Below are positions 60,035 to 64,000 of a stretch of 64,000 bases of DNA, one piece after another. Origin of the DNA: Erodium maritimum (taxonomy: Eukaryota > Streptophyta > Magnoliopsida > Geraniales > Geraniaceae); NCBI GenBank assembly GCA_963921825.1, contig OY997592.1, forward strand, positions 31,661,730 to 31,725,729, written 5' to 3'. Positions within the stretch are counted from its first letter, which is position 1; each line of letters starts with the position of its first letter. A program made the position numbers and the translations under genes. The notes under the pieces are model-generated. The model was not told where the DNA came from, did no database searches, and saw only the letters and a list, made by a program, of their open reading frames with translations.

Positions 60035-60330
60035 GTCGTAGGCACGAGCAGTTACGTCGTTTCCAATCCGAGATCGACACACGTCAGCTCCGAGTTTATT
60101 TGCGAAATCAAAATGCCAGGTTAAACGGTGCGTTTCATGCTTCTTCTTCATGAGGCTTTCTTGAGGCTCCCACCATCGTGACATCCGAGTCCACAAAAGA
60201 ATTTTGGAGTATCCTAGGGTTGCCTGAAGAGGATTTCGGGAGGACCATTCCAATTTATGTGTTTGATCTGTATTATAATACACTCTTGTTGCTTGATCGG
60301 TATCATCAGTTAAATTGAAGTGCTTTGAAT
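60035..60330. other. Unassigned sequence before Gypsy B
   Basis: No intact frame or repeat match within the window. It lies between the LTR fragment and the next Gypsy LTR. Confidence 0.4.
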
Positions 60331-63300
60331 TGTAATAACCACTTCCGGTCAACGCTAGTCAAATCTACGAAAAACAGGAAAATAAAAAAAAAATTCAGCA
60401 GACACTTAATTGAACCTAAATATGACCCCGAGGGTCATACCGGACTTAAGTTGACCCCGATATCGACCAAAGTGAGTTCCGGGGGACTCAGGGCAACTTT
60501 CTGATCAGTTTGGGAAATGTTGACGTTTCGCTGGAAAAGTCAACCGAGCGACGTTTTGGTCCATTCGAGGACCGTTTTGGATCCAAAAAGATTAGCCGTC
60601 GTCGCAGCGGTCTTAGTTGAGCCGTTTCCTTGTAGCCCGTCAAGTTTCGTAATTTCTTGGAAAAAGTGCCCATTCGGGGCCCGATACGTCCGAATTTCGC
60701 GAATCTGACTGAAACATATCTAGAAGATATTTTTCAAAAGGGGTGGGACCCACTTGCCATAAATGTTGTGGTAGTTGTTTTTTTTTAAATAAAAATAAAG
60801 AAAGGGGCCTGAACCTTTTGGCCTATGAGTTAGGCCCATTTAACCTAACAAAAGCCCATATTCCTTGGGCTTGGTTTGATATAAGATGGGAATACTAGGG
60901 TTTATCAAAAGAGTGTGCCGTATCATCTTCTTTTTGGAGAGAGAGGATAACAAGAACATATTTGTTCTCGGAGTGACTGGCGGCGAATTTTGGCGAAGAC
61001 AAGAGGGATGAGTTCTTGGTTGATGATTCTCACTAAAAAGGATCATTAATTGTTGGTCCCATAATTTTATGGGTGGTGGATGATCTTTGACAGAGAAGAA
61101 ATCAAAGAGCTTGTGGGTAGAGTTCTACTTCGTGGATTGGATGGTTGATGAGAGATGAAGACATGCTTAATCCAAGGTTAATAGCAACTTAATTATGTTG
61201 CTTTAAAGGTGCCACAAGTTCAAGATTTAAGCAACCAAGACCCATTTGTTACCATGTTGATTGGCGGCAGTACAAGAGCAGAGATGGCCCATGCTTTATA
61301 TAGCATCATCAGCTTCAAATTAATTGTTGTGTTAGAGAAAGCTTGATTCAAAATTGTTCGGTGGTTGTTGGATCAAAAGCAAGGTTAGTGCTGTCCGGGT
61401 TACTTTTTTAGTCTAGCGACAGATACCTCCCTTTTTGTCCGCTTGTGGGACGTTTTGTTTTGAGTTGTAATTATTATTTTATTGAGCAAATAATATTTTT
61501 AAAGTGATCTGTAAAAAAATTTTCAAAAGTGTTTATTATTTTAAAACGTTCGCGTCCCGAGTTCGCTTTACTGAAATTGGGGCGTGACAGCTTGGTATCA
61601 GAGCGGTTAGCCGAGTTCGCCTACAACAACATCTTTCAGGCCAGTATCATGATGGCACCGTTCGAAGCGTTGTATGGTAGGCCGGGTCGAGCGCCCGTGT
61701 GCTGGGCAGAAGTGAGGAATAAGAGTTTACTGGGTCTAGAACTGGACCGAGAGACAGCTGAGTCGGTCGTGCCGAAGCAGGAGCGGTTGAAGACCGCGTA
61801 GAGTCAGCAGGAGCTATGCTGACAGACTGCGCCGACCTCTCGAGTCAGCAGTCGGTGGTCATGTATCCCTAGAGATGAGTCCGAAGGGTGGACTGGTGCG
61901 TTTCAACCGTGGCGGAGGCGGGTTAGCCCCGCGGTGTATCGGGCCTTTCGAGGTCTTGAGTACGTCTTTTAGTGGGCGCATGTCGAGGTAACGGTTGATG
62001 TCCCGTATGAGGAGAAACCGATGTGGGAAAGGGATCCACGAGAGCAGGTCCTGCGCGGAAGGGTTATCCGCTTAGAACTGGTGTTGTGGCGACACCACGA
62101 GACCGAATCGACTTGGGAATGCGAGGACGAGGTTCGCGCGAAGTACCCCGACCGGTTCGACTCCTGAAGTGCGTTGTTTTAAATTTCGCGGACGAAATTC
62201 CTTAAGGGGGTAGATTGTAATAACCACTCCCGGTCAACGCTAGTCAAATCTGCGAAAAACAGGAAAATAAAAAAAAATTCAGCAGACACTTAATTGAACC
62301 TAAATATGACCCCGAGGGTCATACCGGACTTAAGTTGACCCCGATATCGACCAAAGTGAGTTCCGGGGGACTCAAGGCAACTTTCTGATCAGTTTGGGAA
62401 ATGTTGACGTTTCGCTGGAAAAGTCAACCGAGCGACGTTTTGGTCCATTCGAGGACCGTTTTGGATCCAAAAAGCTTAGCCGTCGTCGCAGCGGTCTTAG
62501 TTGAGCCGTTTCCTTGTAACCCGTCAAGTTTCGTAATTTCTTGGAAAAAGTGCCCATTCGGGGCCCGAAACGTCCGAATTTCGCGAAGCTGACTGAAAAA
62601 TATCTAAAAGATATTTTCCAAAAGGGGTGGGACCCACTTGTCACTTGTCATAAATGTTGTGGTAGTTTTTTTTTTGAAATAAAAATAAAGAAAGGGGCCT
62701 AAACCTTTTGGCCTATGAGTTAGGCCCATTTAACCTAACAAAAGCCCATATTCCTTGGGCTTGGTTTGATATAAGATGGGAATACTAGGGTTTATCAAAA
62801 GAGTGTGCCGCAGCATCTTCTTTTTGGAGAGAGAGGACAACAAGAACATATTTGTTCTCGGAGTGAGTGTCGGCGACTTTTGGCGAAGACAAGAGGGATG
62901 AGTTCTTGGTTGATGATTCTCACTAAAAAGGATCATTAATTGTTGGTCCCATAATTTTATGGGTGGTGGATGATCTTTGACAGAGAAGAAATCAAAGAGC
63001 TTGTGGGTGGAGTTCTACTTCGTTGATTGGATGGTTGATGAGAGATGAAGACATGCTTAATCCGAGGTTAATAGCAACTTAATTATGTTGCTTTAAAGGT
63101 GCCACAAGTTCAAGATTTAAGCAACCAAGACCCATTTGTTACCATGTTGATTGGCGGCAGTACAAGAGCAGAGATGGCCCATGCTTTATATAGCATCATC
63201 AGCTTCAAATTAATTGTTGTGTTAGAGAAAGCTTGATTCAAAATTGTTCGGTGGTTGTTGGATCAAAAGAAAGGTTAGTGCTCATCTTCTCTTAGTGTGG

Positions 63301-64000
63301 TTTTGGTTCCTGTTGATTGAAAGGAACAAAAACTCCGTCCCTTTTGTTAAGTGGTACAAGAGTTAAGCAAAGTTGATCTCTTGGTAGAGCTAGTGTTTTG
63401 GTATCAAAAGATTACCGTGTTGTTTTGAGAAATAGGAAGTTAGGGTTTGTAATTCGTGAGAACTTGGAAATTGTGAAAACGAAATGGGACATTTTCGGAG
63501 CCCCGGAAGGACGTTTTCCAATCCCGGGCAGATTCACCGGGTCGGACGAAACGGGCCTTTCCGGGTCCATTATCGACAATGTCGAGTAATTGGGAAGTTT
63601 GGGAGTGATCGACATTGTCGGGGTTACTTTTGGGCGTCAAGTCTATTAAAATTCAGTTTATGCCTGCAATCTTAAAAGTGTTTTAAATTGTGTTCTTTTA
63701 GATCGTGCTGCAGACCGAGGGAAGGGAAATCTAGGCGAGTGACCGAGATCACGTCGGAGCTTAATTGTGCGCTTTTGGAGAAAGCATACGAGGTAGGGAA
63801 AAGTAGCCGGATCTCGGCCCTGACTAGGGAAAGTTAACTGTAGAATTGCATGTGATACCGGGGTGTCGTGGGTGATTTAGGTTATCAAATATTAGAAAAG
63901 CATGTTACGGGAACTTAGCAATTATTAGAAAAGCATGATACGGGATTGTAGCGTTATGAGAAAAGCATGTGACACTTAGTAGTGTCGTAGGAGCAGAGAA
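60331..64000 (+). mobile_element. Ty3/Gypsy element, subfamily B, with minimal interior
   Basis: 5' LTR 60331-61589 (TGTAATAACC to GGGGCGTGACA), primer-binding site TTGGTATCAGAGC, about 0.6 kb of interior, purine tract AAGGGGGTAGAT, then a 3' LTR from 62216 that runs off the right edge. The only coding remnant is the integrase C-terminus (AEFAYNNIFQASIMMAPFEA) and a chromodomain-like end (TWECEDEVRAKYPDRF). Gag, protease, RT and RNase H are absent. The 5' LTR is shorter than its partner. A fossil or non-autonomous form. Confidence 0.9.
62216..64000 (+). repeat. 3' LTR of Gypsy B (cut by window edge)
   Basis: Starts TGTAATAACCACTCCCGG and matches the solo LTR 195-3255 in reverse, so about 1.3 kb more should lie beyond the edge. 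From about 63790 it shares sequence with the Gypsy A LTR from about 46530. Confidence 0.9.

Overview
This is a repeat-rich window of nuclear DNA from a flowering plant. Two host loci carry spliced plant exons: a V-ATPase subunit d gene and a neprosin-family (DUF239) gene. Almost everything else is Ty1/Copia and Ty3/Gypsy LTR elements, solo LTRs and plant L1-type LINEs. No bacterial-type features, CRISPR arrays, rRNA or tRNA genes were seen. The species cannot be named from what is visible.

Layout. 1-8062: a minus-strand Copia element (5' LTR, leader, a piece of pol running off the left edge), split by a solo Gypsy LTR at 195-3255 and by an RRM-type LINE derivative at 5434-7218 inside its LTR. 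8063-8301: a possible host exon abutting that LTR. 8505-17037, minus strand: a six-exon neprosin-like gene whose second exon is split by a young Copia element (10278-16747) with a 5-bp target duplication. 17094-19500: the neprosin promoter, a 3' fragment of another Copia, and AT-rich degenerate repeats. 19647-23833, plus strand: VHA-d, ten exons, 351 aa, apparently intact and the only complete host gene here. 24250-25813: a decayed LINE ORF1 and unassigned sequence.

25814-35705: an old Copia solo LTR split by a younger Copia (26811-35267) whose two LTRs are almost identical although its interior is decayed. 36193-58843: a minus-strand LINE of about 5.6 kb, split in its RNase H domain by an older Copia (36419-53503). 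That Copia's 5' LTR in turn hosts a solo LTR (36747-38434) and a long-LTR Gypsy element (39198-48456). 59421-60034: one more Copia LTR fragment. 60331 to the right edge: a second Gypsy element with very little interior.

How it fits together. Insertion order in the large cluster can be read from the nesting: LINE first, then the Copia with the long leader, then the solo LTR and the Gypsy. The same Copia family, with an LTR near 1.7 kb, occurs at least six times in states from old fragments to a very recent copy. The Gypsy family has LTRs of about 3 kb carrying in-frame minisatellites. VHA-d and the neprosin gene are divergently transcribed, with about 2.6 kb between start codons. VHA-d looks preserved, while the neprosin locus is a pseudogene in this haplotype.
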